Assembly (NCBI GenBank): GCA_963667005.1
Contig: OY762937.1
Span: 2,356,001 to 2,420,000 of the forward strand
Direction: 5' to 3'
Length of the DNA: 64,000 bases
Source: G963662605 sp963667005
GTDB lineage: Bacteria; Bacteroidota; Ignavibacteria; Ignavibacteriales; Ignavibacteriaceae
In this document: piece by piece, positions 6,715-16,122 of the stretch
Layout: each line of letters begins with the position of its first letter
Numbering within the stretch: position 1 is the stretch's first letter
Notes under the pieces: model-generated
Seen by the model: only the letters and a program-made list of their open reading frames with translations
Databases searched by the model: none
What the model was told of the DNA's origin: nothing
Position numbers and translations under genes: made by a program

Positions 6715-8970
6715 TTAATTATTGTTTCCCCAGAGGTACTGCAATTTTATGAAGTACTGTCTATCCGTCTGGAGAAAGCGGGTGCGATTGTCGAAACCGG
6801 GATTGACCTCGAAGTTGGTCATGTTATATGTTGATCCGATGTAGAATATGGTAAAGGGATTAAGTTTGTAGCTGAATAATGGAAATACCGCCACACTTTT
6901 ATCGAATGAATTGTATTCTGAAATAAGCCTTACATACATTTCTTTGCTAAACTGATATGTAGAAACATTGCGCAGAATATATCCGTCATAAAAAAGTTCA
7001 TTGCCGACTACATCAGAGAGACGCGAACGATCGAAGTTAAACGAGCAGATAAACTTTCCGGTCGGTTTTATGTCCATTGAAAAACTCATCCTATGCCCGT
7101 AGCCGAGTTTCGGATTGTCGTCCCGGTAAATATATCTGCCGAAATTGGCGGTTAATGAAAAGCTAATCGCATTCATTGGCTTCCACTGGGTGTACGTGTT
7201 GACTCTATGGACGTTGGTCAATTTAACGTTGTGATAAATCTCATCGTTAACCACGAAATAATTCATTTGGTAATTCAATTGTTTTTCGAATTGCCAGTTA
7301 GTGCCCAGAACAACATAATGTTCGATGGTTCTGCTTTCATGATCAAACCTGATAGCGGCATCATACCAAATGTTGTTTTGTTTTACGAAAGAATTCTCAT
7401 GATAGAATGTCCAGCCGCCATCGTGTTCAAGAAAACGATAATCGTTCTGGGTCATAAACCCAAGTTGTGACTGGAAGGCAGGGGAGATATCATTGTAATT
7501 GAATTCATACCAGTAACTTCTTGCCTGTTGTGAAAAGTACAGATTCACCGCTGTACCGTTATAGCTTTCACCGTTCAAAGCAGCGTTATATCCGGTGTGC
7601 CCGAGTTTTGTTGTATCGTCATAATCATTCAAATCAACAGGCTCTTTAGTATGGGAAAAGAGTACCTGTCCGTTAAAATAGTAATTCTTCCAGAATGTAT
7701 ACGTCCAGTCAATACCGCCGACATGATTTCCGCCGCCATTATAAAATCGATCCGTTAAAATTCCACCCACATACGATTCACCGCCAAGATTGTATCTTGT
7801 GCGAAGAACATTGGAGTAAGAATTAAATCCGGTAGAGACTGATTCGCTGGATTCTTTGCCGGGAACAATAAAAATCGAATTTCTGTCTGATGCTGATAGT
7901 ACCGCATAAGATAAGTTTCCGTTTTTACCGGTAAGTTTTGCAGCGAACAATGGATTATTTATTGTACGAGAATAGAACGAGGTGAATTTTGTCGCGAAAA
8001 TTTCATTTCCTTCTAAAAAGAATGGTCGTTTTTCAGAATAATAGAGGGAGAAAGCCTGATTGGCGCTTATCTGTTGTGCGTCCGTTTCAACCTGACTAAA
8101 ATCAGGATTTGCGACAGCCTCTATGGTTATATTTGAGGTTGGATAAAATTTTAAGCCGACACCTGCGCGTCCTTGCAATTTACCTTTTTCGAAATTTGAA
8201 TACTGATCCTCATGATCGCTCAATCCGGAGTGTTGAAATCCGATAACATATGGCAGTACTTCAATTGCCATAGGAGCTTTGATATCCCGAATTCCGGTCA
8301 ATAATCCGCTTTGACAGGCAAAGCATGGATTGTTTCTATCAAGGGGTACTGAGCTATATTGATAGCGATTTTCCCGCGGATGTACGCGTATAAAAATCAT
8401 TCCCCATTCTTGTATGTCTTTAGCGGGGAAGCGGATAGAGTTGAACGGTACGGCAACTTCAACCACATAGCCTTCGGGAGTGATTTTACCCGCCGAATAC
8501 CACAAGGCATCGAAACTGTCATCTTCATTGTTTGTCGTTCTGATCAAATCGGCTTGAATACCGAGTGGGTTAATGAGAAACTCATACATATGCTGATTAT
8601 CGTGATCAGGGTCAATAAAAATTGCTATAAAATCGTCATTGTAAATTTTATCACGGTCGCTGAGATTGGCTCGTATCAGGGAAGGGTTGGAATCATGGCA
8701 GATAAAAGCAAAATAGACATAGGTGTCATTATAGAGTATCTTATATTCGGTCTTTTCCCGTGCTGGGAGGTTTTCACCAGGATTAACTTCATAATCAATT
8801 GTCCCTACGCGGGCTGTGTTCCATTCAGGTTCATCTAAAACACCGTCAATTTTTATCTCGTGATTTATTCGTGAAGTCTGATAATTTGAATTCGGCGGTG
8901 GAACAGCCGTTTGTGGTAACGCTGCAGCAGTAACAAAGAGAACCAAAATGAAGAAATATTTCATCCGCAC
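6715..8970 (-). CDS. CBM9-like/DUF5916 outer-membrane beta-barrel protein
   Basis: A signal peptide (MRMKYFFILVLFVTAAALPQ) leads into a CBM9-like domain at about residues 35-215: IDGVLDEPEWNTA, the DDFIAIFIDPDHD calcium/sugar-face segment and VAVPFNSIRFP. The remaining 500 residues are the DUF5916 region, with GVGLKFYPTSNITIEAVANPDFSQVETDA and FSLYYSEKRPFFLEGNEIF blocks, and end in alternating aromatic strands typical of a barrel. Homologues are common in Bacteroidota and are presumed surface proteins acting on organic polymers; no reaction is proven. The 751-residue length fits. It is transcribed alone: 344 bases of repeat-containing DNA separate it from the TonB receptor upstream. Confidence 0.85.
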   Translation of the reverse strand: MRMKYFFILVLFVTAAALPQTAVPPPNSNYQTSRINHEIKIDGVLDEPEWNTARVGTIDYEVNPGENLPAREKTEYKILYNDTYVYFAFICHDSNPSLIRANLSDRDKIYNDDFIAIFIDPDHDNQHMYEFLINPLGIQADLIRTTNNEDDSFDALWYSAGKITPEGYVVEVAVPFNSIRFPAKDIQEWGMIFIRVHPRENRYQYSSVPLDRNNPCFACQSGLLTGIRDIKAPMAIEVLPYVIGFQHSGLSDHEDQYSNFEKGKLQGRAGVGLKFYPTSNITIEAVANPDFSQVETDAQQISANQAFSLYYSEKRPFFLEGNEIFATKFTSFYSRTINNPLFAAKLTGKNGNLSYAVLSASDRNSIFIVPGKESSESVSTGFNSYSNVLRTRYNLGGESYVGGILTDRFYNGGGNHVGGIDWTYTFWKNYYFNGQVLFSHTKEPVDLNDYDDTTKLGHTGYNAALNGESYNGTAVNLYFSQQARSYWYEFNYNDISPAFQSQLGFMTQNDYRFLEHDGGWTFYHENSFVKQNNIWYDAAIRFDHESRTIEHYVVLGTNWQFEKQLNYQMNYFVVNDEIYHNVKLTNVHRVNTYTQWKPMNAISFSLTANFGRYIYRDDNPKLGYGHRMSFSMDIKPTGKFICSFNFDRSRLSDVVGNELFYDGYILRNVSTYQFSKEMYVRLISEYNSFDKSVAVFPLFSYKLNPFTIFYIGSTYNMTNFEVNPGFDNRTRFLQTDRQYFIKLQYLWGNNN

Positions 8971-9314
8971 AATCCTGAAAAATTAATAATAGGCAAAATA
9001 TGCTCCTTATCAACGAATTTCGAAAAAATTGGTATGAACAGTCGATAAACGTGATGAACTGTAAAATAATGCCGCGGATGGAGTATGCGAATCATATTTG
9101 AGCTTTTCCTAATCCATGAGTTAAGAGTAATTTTGCAGAACCTCGTATTCTTCTGAAGCAAAACCGAACTCACCTTCGCCACCTAAATCAAAGCCAAATT
9201 AGTGTCCTCAGGCTCTCCCCTCTCTTGCCAAGAGAGGGGAACGGGGTGAGTTCACTTTAATAATATACTTATGTAACAGACTCATAAATCATCGGTCAGG
9301 AAATATGAACAGAA
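8971..9314. other. Spacer with one dispersed repeat
   Basis: The 344 bases between the TonB receptor and the DUF5916 gene contain the inverted repeat described at 9216-9240 and otherwise AT-rich DNA that must hold the DUF5916 promoter (about 8975-9180). A 73-codon minus-strand frame from 9182 has no homology signal and no ribosome site I trust, so I do not call it. Confidence 0.6.
9216..9253. repeat. Dispersed inverted repeat (TCCCCTCTCTT arms) with GGGGTGAGTTC tail
   Basis: Perfect 11-bp arms TCCCCTCTCTT (9216-9226) and AAGAGAGGGGA (9230-9240) around a 3-base loop, followed by GGGGTGAGTTC at 9243-9253. The same tail and a related AGAGAG hairpin recur at 54347-54433. It does not have a T-tract and looks like a dispersed repeat rather than a terminator. 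Confidence 0.75.
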
Positions 9315-11156
9315 TTACAAATTATACGCCACACCTGTTTTTATCCATCTTCCGGGCAGTGGTAAACCCGACATATCCTGATACGGTATATTGAAGAGGT
9401 TTTCTGCAGAAGCATTGATAGTAAAATTTTGCAATTTGTAAGCCAGTTTAATATCTGTAATAAAGTACGCTTTTTGGTTGACTCTGGCTTCATATCTGAA
9501 CAGCCAGTTTGCTGAGAATCCGGGTATGAATGATTGACTGATTTCTGTTATCAGTTGATGCCGCAGATGATCCAATACATATTTTGATATGAAACTCCCG
9601 CTTGAAAGTTTGGAATCCAAATACGCGTAGTGTATAGAGAATTTTTTAGTAATATATTCCGGCATAAACTCGCTCGTTGAAACTGTTACACCGGTCTCAC
9701 CGCCAAGAGTAGTGATGTTCGTGAGATTAGCTGCATTCCAAGCAACATCCAAAGGTGTGTATTTTATCCAGTCTATAAGGTCGGTCCCTTCGCGCACGAA
9801 TGCACTTGCGTTGAAAATAAAAATACTCTGGTGCAGGTTACCGCCTAATTCCCATGTTTCAGCGTGTTCAGGTCTTAATAGAGAATTTCCGTGCTGGGTT
9901 TTCGTTTGATAATATAAATCGGTAAAGGTCGGGACTCGGTAGGCTTTTCCATACGACACATATACATTCGAGTTTTCCGATACTGCATAACTAAGACTGA
10001 CGGAAGGGAGGAACTGCCAGCTTTGGTCAGTGTATTTGTATGTCAGACCGTTAATAACTGCTTTTATTTTATAAAACGGGAGTGAGATGAATTCCGCCGC
10101 GATTCCGATATTATTTCTATCATGATTCCCGAGGTTTGAGCTGTTAACCTTATCGAATCCATATTGTCCGGTGAGCGATACCGATCCGATGTTTGAAGTC
10201 ATGATTGTTTGAAACTCGCCATTATACGAATTCGTCAAGTGGTCATTGACCGCGTGAAATGGATCGGCATAATTAAGCATGAAGTGATCCGTGTTTTGTC
10301 TCCATGAAAATTTCGGAATGAATCTGAAATTCTTCACATTATACGATGCAGAACCGCTTAAGAGAAAAGTTTTTGTATGTTCCCATTGGTCTGGATAAAG
10401 ACTGCTATAAAAACTATTTGCTCCGAATTTTTTGTCGGTATATCCGAACATCACGGATGCATTTCCTGATGAATACTCGTAACCGGATTTAGCCGAAACT
10501 GTAAGATTATCGAAATCTGTATTATGCCGGTAGCCATCGGATTTGGTTTTGCTTATTGAGAGCGTGTTGGAAAAATCATCAACGGGAATTTGCAAGCCTA
10601 ATCCGGCTCTGTAATATCCATTCTGCCCGCCTTCCGTCGAAAAATTATAATGTTGGCTGCTGCCTTTCTTCGTGATAATATTAATGACACCGGCTAACGC
10701 ATTGGCTCCGTATATAGTTGATGCCTGGCCGTTCAATACCTCAATCTTTTCTATATCTTCCATGTTGACCGGAAGGTTCATGTTGTGGTGTCCGGTCTGA
10801 GCATCACTCAATTTCATTCCATCAAGAAGGATTAAAGTCTGTTCGTATGATCCGCCACGTATACTAACATCAGCCTGCACTGCTTCAGGGCCTCGTTTTT
10901 TTACATCCACACCCGGCACGGAGGCAAGTAAGTCCTGTACGTTATCGGCGGGGGAGTTTTCGATATCCTCGTGTGTGATTATCGAATAACTCCGCGGGAG
11001 ATCTTTTATGGTGATTGGAATTCTACCCGCAGATACTACTACCTCATCTGCAAGGTATGTCATTTCGGAAGATTCCTGTCCGAATAAACCGGAAGGAAAC
11101 AGGCTTAGAAAAAGCACTATAGCAACAAATAAATCGTATCGTCTCATCATCATCAA
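9315..11156 (-). CDS. TonB-dependent receptor, BtuB/CirA-like
   Basis: This 613-residue outer-membrane receptor has a signal peptide (LFVAIVLFLSLFPSGLFGQ), a plug domain (VQDLLASVPGVDVKKRG, ADVSIRGGSYEQTLILLDGM, IEKIEVLNGQASTIYGANALAGVINIITKKG) and a 22-strand-type barrel ending in an aromatic/hydrophobic C terminus. The compact size and plug resemble the BtuB (cobalamin) and CirA (siderophore) class. No cobalamin riboswitch or Fur box is evident upstream, and no SusD partner is adjacent, so the substrate is open. Several Met codons open the frame (four ATGs in a row); the first is used here. It seems to be a single-gene unit. Confidence 0.9.
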   Translation of the reverse strand: MMMMRRYDLFVAIVLFLSLFPSGLFGQESSEMTYLADEVVVSAGRIPITIKDLPRSYSIITHEDIENSPADNVQDLLASVPGVDVKKRGPEAVQADVSIRGGSYEQTLILLDGMKLSDAQTGHHNMNLPVNMEDIEKIEVLNGQASTIYGANALAGVINIITKKGSSQHYNFSTEGGQNGYYRAGLGLQIPVDDFSNTLSISKTKSDGYRHNTDFDNLTVSAKSGYEYSSGNASVMFGYTDKKFGANSFYSSLYPDQWEHTKTFLLSGSASYNVKNFRFIPKFSWRQNTDHFMLNYADPFHAVNDHLTNSYNGEFQTIMTSNIGSVSLTGQYGFDKVNSSNLGNHDRNNIGIAAEFISLPFYKIKAVINGLTYKYTDQSWQFLPSVSLSYAVSENSNVYVSYGKAYRVPTFTDLYYQTKTQHGNSLLRPEHAETWELGGNLHQSIFIFNASAFVREGTDLIDWIKYTPLDVAWNAANLTNITTLGGETGVTVSTSEFMPEYITKKFSIHYAYLDSKLSSGSFISKYVLDHLRHQLITEISQSFIPGFSANWLFRYEARVNQKAYFITDIKLAYKLQNFTINASAENLFNIPYQDMSGLPLPGRWIKTGVAYNL

Positions 11157-11490
11157 ATTGTCCGTGTGTTAAAAATAGAACGCTAATATACGGTAATTTT
11201 AAAAGATTGCAACCGGTAGAATGGCATCAATTTTCAATTTGTAAAAGTAGCGGAGATGGTTTGTCATTCCGTAATCCGCCTAGGCGGACTGACGCGAAGA
11301 CTATGGCGCGAAGTGAATAATTTAGCTCGTCAGATTTGTGCGGAATCCAGATTAAAAACGTGTGAATGCAAGATGGATTCCGGATAAATCTGCCGATCCA
11401 TATTCCGGCTTATTATTCACAATTGTGGCAGATTTTCCGGAATGACATCCAATTCCTTGAATCATTGACGTTTGCAGTACAATTGTATAA
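11157..11490. other. Spacer upstream of the TonB receptor, mostly a foldback element
   Basis: The 334 bases between the nuclease gene and the receptor contain the 186-nt foldback at 11262-11447. The promoter of the receptor must lie in the AT-rich part between about 11160 and 11250. I see no riboswitch or terminator with a T-tract. Confidence 0.6.
11262..11447. repeat. Nested foldback (MITE-like) element
   Basis: Terminal inverted repeats TGTCATTCCG (11262-11271) and CGGAATGACA (11438-11447) enclose two more matched pairs: GTGAATAA (11313-11320) with TTATTCAC (11413-11420), and an 18-base arm at 11331-11348 with 11375-11392 (16 of 18 pairing). A perfect 14-bp palindrome TCCGCCTAGGCGGA lies at 11275-11288. 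There is no coding capacity. Nested symmetry over 186 bases suggests a non-autonomous mobile element or a structured dispersed repeat. Confidence 0.75.
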
Positions 11491-13197
11491 CTATTTCTTC
11501 GGAATCGCTATCTCGCGGGTCTTTGAGATGAATTCTTGTTTCTGAAAAGAGGTTGCAATGTCTTTGCACAGTTCGTCTGTGTTCGAGTAATTCTTTAAAT
11601 AATAGATCTGAACGGAATTTCTATTGCGCACAATCCAATTCAAAATTATTTTCAGCTTTTCAAGGTCTTCTTCTGCCGGAGCATTGTTTACATTTATCGA
11701 GCCGCTGTAATAATCCTCAAGAACACTGAGAAAATCTGTATTCTCGCTCAGGTAATAATCTTTAATATATACCTTGCCCTCAAGAATGATAAGATAATCG
11801 GCGGTAAAGGGACTCCCGTTTACCTTCAGAATCACATTGGCCTTGTTCACTGGCTCTGCCAATAGGGCGGATTTCTGTATTTGTGCAATCACAAGGTCAA
11901 CAAGTGCTTTCACTTCACCGGCTTTTTCGTAACGCATCTGATCCGAATAGCGTTTCATTCTATCTAAAAGGCGGTTGAGAATAAACTGGTTTTTGCCGTA
12001 CATAAAATCATATAATCCCTGAAGTTCGGATTCATACAACTCCATGTCTTTATTTTCGCATGGAGCTGTGCACCTATCTATTTCGGCAAGAAAGCATCTT
12101 TTTGATTTCTTGAATTCCTTTTCGTCGCATTCTCTGGTCAGAAATGCCTTGTCGATAAATTCCTGCACTTCCGCCGCTTTGCGCCGTGTGGTAAAAAGTC
12201 CGAAATAATCATTACCATCAAAATCAAATTCTGTTGTGACCTCAACAGCAGGGAACGGGTGAGAGCGGTTGATACGCAGAAAGTATTTGTTGGTAAAATC
12301 TTTCAGCTGAACATTATGCTTAGGGTAGACTAATTTTATCAGTTCAGCTTCTGTCAGCAGGGCAGTGAGTTCGGAGCCAGTTGTCTGAAATTGGACTTTG
12401 CTTGCCTGCTTAACAATCCTCTTTCCTTTTACCGATGCATTACCGTAGAAGTATGATTTTAATCGTGCGTTGAGAGATTTGGCCTTGCCAATATATATAA
12501 TCTCGTTCTTCGCGTTTAAAAAGAAATAATTCCCCGGTAAGCCGGGCACTTCTGCCAAATGCTCTGCGATGGTATTGTTAATTCCGGGAGTTGAAACTTT
12601 TACTCCAGGTGATAATTGATAATCCATCAGTTCACGAAGGCACAGCGGCTTGGATTCTTCGAGCTGTTTTATTTCTTTCATTAAAACATATGCGGTCAGT
12701 TCTGCATCATCTAATGCGCGGTGCAGAGTCCTTGTCCTGATATGGAGATGCCGAGCAACTTTACTTAGTGATTTTGACGGAAGTTCCGGATACAATTTTC
12801 GAGCGATTTTTAACGTGCAGATTTTTAAGGGGTTGAATTCATCAATTCCGGCTCGTTGAAATTCATGCTTTAAAAAGCTATAATCAAATTGCAGGTTATG
12901 CCCCACGAGTACCGTGTTGGACAACATATCTGCAATTTCCGGCGCGGCCTCTTCAAATAATGGAGCGTCATATACGTCTTCATCGGTAATAGTAGTTAGG
13001 CTGGAGATATACGGAGGTATCCGTGTGCAGGGATTGATAAATGTTGAATACCTGTCGATAATTGCATTATTACGGATTTTCACAATACCAATTTCAATAA
13101 CCCGGCTGCTGGTAGGACGCAGTCCGGTAGTCTCAAGGTCCACAACACTGAACGTTATATCGCGGACAGATGTTTCTAAATAATCAGGATTGTCCAT
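11491..13197 (-). CDS. DEDDh 3'-5' exonuclease fused to a GIY-YIG (UvrC/Cho-type) nuclease
   Basis: Two nucleases are joined in 568 residues. Residues 13-180 are a DnaQ/PolC-type exonuclease with all acidic motifs: Asp20 and Glu22 (VVDLETTG), Asp105 (GHNLQFDYSF), and His159/Asp164 (HRALDDAE). From about 216 a GIY-YIG module follows (PGNYFFLNAKNEIIYIGKAK, Arg245, then ELTALLTEAELIK), like the N-terminal half of UvrC or Cho, which makes the 3' incision in nucleotide excision repair. A UvrB-binding-like UVR helix is visible near YSDQMRYEKAGEVKALVD. The C-terminal endonuclease V-like half of UvrC is absent. Similar fusions occur in other bacteria and are thought to act in repair. The gene stands alone, divergent from the efflux operon. 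Confidence 0.9.
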   Translation of the reverse strand: MDNPDYLETSVRDITFSVVDLETTGLRPTSSRVIEIGIVKIRNNAIIDRYSTFINPCTRIPPYISSLTTITDEDVYDAPLFEEAAPEIADMLSNTVLVGHNLQFDYSFLKHEFQRAGIDEFNPLKICTLKIARKLYPELPSKSLSKVARHLHIRTRTLHRALDDAELTAYVLMKEIKQLEESKPLCLRELMDYQLSPGVKVSTPGINNTIAEHLAEVPGLPGNYFFLNAKNEIIYIGKAKSLNARLKSYFYGNASVKGKRIVKQASKVQFQTTGSELTALLTEAELIKLVYPKHNVQLKDFTNKYFLRINRSHPFPAVEVTTEFDFDGNDYFGLFTTRRKAAEVQEFIDKAFLTRECDEKEFKKSKRCFLAEIDRCTAPCENKDMELYESELQGLYDFMYGKNQFILNRLLDRMKRYSDQMRYEKAGEVKALVDLVIAQIQKSALLAEPVNKANVILKVNGSPFTADYLIILEGKVYIKDYYLSENTDFLSVLEDYYSGSINVNNAPAEEDLEKLKIILNWIVRNRNSVQIYYLKNYSNTDELCKDIATSFQKQEFISKTREIAIPKK

Positions 13198-13486
13198 GTA
13201 ACAAGAGAATAATTTCTGGTAATAATACGCGGCGGTGATTATCCGTCAAATTGCTATATTTCATGCATGCAATATTGCAATAATATTGTGAATTAGTAAA
13301 TTTCCGTTGCCTCAAACATTTGTTTTTTGTCCGGATTGCTGTTATTTACGTATGGTGGCGCTTTTGTGCCGTATATCAGGATATTTTACCGCTCATAATT
13401 ATAGGGACTTTGCCTTTATCTTATTTGACTAATTTTCGTCATAAGCGATTGATAATTCACACACAACTGCTTTTATTAAGGATAAA

Positions 13487-14803
13487 ATGATGTACAGAAT
13501 AGTAACAATTTTGATGGTGCTTGCAATGAGTACCACTTTCGCTCAAAAGGTGTTAACTACGCAGGAAGCAATTCAAATCGCCTTGCACAGAAACACCCAG
13601 CTTCAGAAGACTGAAGAGAATCTGAAGATTTATCAATCAGACCTTAAGCAATCCTACGGATCATTACTGCCGAATGTTGGAGCTAACGCCAGCTGGAACT
13701 GGCAGAAAAGTGATTTTCCGGTAGGAGGTACCAGCGCTTCGGTTGATTCAAGAACGTATTCATTAGGTGCCAATTCGGACGTAGTTTTGTTCGATGGATT
13801 GGCAAACTACAAAACAATTGCAAAGAGTCAGACGAATCTTGAAGGCGCAAAATTGGATGTTGAAAAGCTCCGCCAGGAAATCGTCTTTCAGACTCTGAGC
13901 TATTATTATGATTTAATGAATGCTCAAGAGCTTGTTACCGTTAAGGAAGAAGACGTAAAGTGGAATCAGAAGAACTATGAGATTATTGTTGAAAGAAATA
14001 AACTTGGGGCCATTACTCTTGCGGATGTATACGCGCAGCAGGTGAAACTTGGCAACGCTGAACTTGAACTTCTAAAAGCGAAGAACTCCGCCGAAACAAT
14101 GAAAAATGATTTCCTTTATTACCTCGGTCTCGATGTTCTCGAAAACTATTCGTTTGCCGATCCCAATCTGAGTGCTGAACTCACGAAGCATGGCGAAGCA
14201 GTTGATACCGCTTACGGTGCGCTGCAAACAATGATTGAAAGTGCATTGCAGAACAGACCAGATTATCTGAGTTCAAAATTAGCACTGAATAGTGCCGAAT
14301 ATGATCTCGGTATCGCAAAAAGCGGTTATATGCCGACACTCTCCAACACACTTGGTATCGGTTATTCCAACTCTTCAATGAAAGACTTTTTTAAGAATAG
14401 ATATTATTCAGCAGGACTCACTCTGAGTCTGCCGATATTCTCAGGATGGAGAACAGAGTACAAAGTTGAAGCTGCATCAGTGGCTGCAAAGACCAAAGAA
14501 CTTGAATTGAACGATCTCCAACGCGAGATTAAAAGATCCATGCAAAAAAATTATTTAGACTTACAAACTGCTTACAAACAGCTTGAGGTAAGCAAAAAGA
14601 ATGTAACCGCTGCTGAAGAAAACAGACGGATAGAAGAAGAGAAATATTCTCTCGGCTCTACGACGCTATTAAACGTGCTTATCGCCAACAGCGATTATAC
14701 AAGCGCAGTTACCAAGTATATCAACGCCCAATACGAATACAAGAAGGATAAAGACCAATTACAGTATTTGCTGGGTAACCTTAAATCGAAAAATTACGAA
14801 TAA
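13487..14803 (+). CDS. tolC: TolC-family outer-membrane efflux channel
   Basis: This outer-membrane factor (438 residues) has a signal peptide (IVTILMVLAMSTTFAQ) and two repeats of the OEP fold, seen as paired coiled-coil stretches such as TTQEAIQIALHRNTQLQKTEENLKI at the start of repeat one and IESALQNRPDYLSSKLALNSAEYDL in repeat two; the LYKQLEVSKKNVTAAEENRR-type helix closes it. It provides the exit duct for the adaptor and MacB-type permeases encoded directly downstream (23 bases to the next start). It is the first gene of the operon; an upstream AAGGATAAA lies just before the ATG. Confidence 0.9.
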   Translation: MMYRIVTILMVLAMSTTFAQKVLTTQEAIQIALHRNTQLQKTEENLKIYQSDLKQSYGSLLPNVGANASWNWQKSDFPVGGTSASVDSRTYSLGANSDVVLFDGLANYKTIAKSQTNLEGAKLDVEKLRQEIVFQTLSYYYDLMNAQELVTVKEEDVKWNQKNYEIIVERNKLGAITLADVYAQQVKLGNAELELLKAKNSAETMKNDFLYYLGLDVLENYSFADPNLSAELTKHGEAVDTAYGALQTMIESALQNRPDYLSSKLALNSAEYDLGIAKSGYMPTLSNTLGIGYSNSSMKDFFKNRYYSAGLTLSLPIFSGWRTEYKVEAASVAAKTKELELNDLQREIKRSMQKNYLDLQTAYKQLEVSKKNVTAAEENRRIEEEKYSLGSTTLLNVLIANSDYTSAVTKYINAQYEYKKDKDQLQYLLGNLKSKNYE

Positions 14804-14826
14804 ACACATTAAAGGAGCTTTCGACA

Positions 14827-16104
14827 ATGCCGAAAGGAAATAAAAAATCGAAGAAAAAAGTAATCGTGTTTAGTGTCATCGGTGGATTGATACTCCTCAT
14901 CGTTGCTTTGGTTATATTCAAAGGAAATAAGACGGAAATCATCTCTGTCCAAACTGAAAAAGTTGCCCGCAGAACAATCACAAAAGTTGTTACTGCAACC
15001 GGCAAAATTGATGCTGAATTTAAGGTTGCCATTACTCCTGAAGTGACCGGAGAAATTGTATCGCTTCCGGTTAAAGAAGGTGATAAGGTCGGCAAGGGTG
15101 CATTATTGATTAAGATTAAAGCCGATACCTATCTTGCTACCAAGCAAAAATCCGAAGCGGCTTTGCAGTCGGCTAAAGCAGAAGCAGCACAGCGGAAAGC
15201 TGAAATGGATAAAGTATCCTACGACTATAAACGTACCAAAGAATTGCACGCGAAAAAATTGGCGAGTGATGCAGATCTTGAAGCCGCGAATAGTCAGCTG
15301 CTGACCAGCAAGGCACAGTATGATGCAGCTCAATCGTATGTTGTTCAAAGCCAGGCATCATTGAAAGAAACCCTTGAACAATTATACAAAACTTCAATCG
15401 CTTCACCTCTTGCAGGTACGGTAACAAAATTAAACGTTGAACTCGGCGAGCGCGTTTTGGGAAGCGGTTTCAGTCAGGGTACAGACATTATGACCGTTTC
15501 CGACCTTTCGAAAATGGAAGCTATTGTTGAAGTTGATGAGAACGACATTGTGACGGTAAAAATCGGTGATACCGCAAAGGTTACCGTTGATGCTTTCGGC
15601 GATAAGAAATTTATCGGCATCGTAAGTGAAATCGGAAACAGTGCAATTACAACAGGCACCGGCACCCAGAATCAGGTAACGAATTTTCAGGTAAAGATCA
15701 AAATCTTTGATCCGGATCAGAAACTTCGCCCCGGTATGTCTTGCACCGCAAACATTGAAACTGAAACTAAGACCAACGTACTTAGCGTACCGATTCCAAG
15801 TGTAACAGCACGTCTTGAGAATAAAGCTGAAGTTAAAGATGAAAGTTCATCAAATACTGCAACAGTAGCTAAGAAAAAAGAAAAACCGGACGAGATCGTA
15901 TTCTTAGTACAGGGCGGAAAAGCAAAAAGCCGCGTTGTGAAGACGGGTATCTCTGACGATAACTATATTGAAGTTACCGAAGGCCTTCAGGCCGGTGAAG
16001 AGGTTGTATCCGGAAGCTATAAAGCAATATCCCGCGAACTGAACGACGGTGCTGTCGTAAAAGTTGAGAATAAAGGTGCGGGTAAATCGAACGATAAAAA
16101 ATAA
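14827..16104 (+). CDS. macA: MacA-like periplasmic adaptor (membrane fusion protein)
   Basis: The protein anchors by one N-terminal helix (residues about 12-33, VIVFSVIGGLILLIVALVIF) and has the usual adaptor order: lipoyl half (GEIVSLPVKEGDKVGKGALL), alpha hairpin with long coiled coil (residues ~100-180), second lipoyl half (TSIASPLAGTVTKLNVELGE), beta barrel, and a membrane-proximal domain (GISDDNYIEVTEGLQAGEEVV). AGGAG sits nine bases before the ATG. It bridges the TolC-like channel and the two MacB permeases encoded downstream. A Lys/Glu-rich linker (KDESSSNTATVAKKKEKPDE) interrupts the C-terminal part and looks like lineage-specific insertion. Confidence 0.9.
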   Translation: MPKGNKKSKKKVIVFSVIGGLILLIVALVIFKGNKTEIISVQTEKVARRTITKVVTATGKIDAEFKVAITPEVTGEIVSLPVKEGDKVGKGALLIKIKADTYLATKQKSEAALQSAKAEAAQRKAEMDKVSYDYKRTKELHAKKLASDADLEAANSQLLTSKAQYDAAQSYVVQSQASLKETLEQLYKTSIASPLAGTVTKLNVELGERVLGSGFSQGTDIMTVSDLSKMEAIVEVDENDIVTVKIGDTAKVTVDAFGDKKFIGIVSEIGNSAITTGTGTQNQVTNFQVKIKIFDPDQKLRPGMSCTANIETETKTNVLSVPIPSVTARLENKAEVKDESSSNTATVAKKKEKPDEIVFLVQGGKAKSRVVKTGISDDNYIEVTEGLQAGEEVVSGSYKAISRELNDGAVVKVENKGAGKSNDKK

Positions 16105-16122
16105 CATGATGGTAATTCGATA

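Noticed and set aside
8961..9182. 73-codon minus-strand frame upstream of the DUF5916 gene
   Set aside because: No homology signal, overlaps the start of the real gene and occupies its promoter region.
11157..11490. Possible cobalamin riboswitch before the BtuB-like receptor
   Set aside because: No B12-box-like core or long conserved leader is visible; the region is explained by the foldback element.
13330..13420. Possible sigma-54 promoter (GTGGCGCTTTTGTGCC) before the TolC operon
   Set aside because: The distance between the GG and GC elements is one base short of the required spacing.
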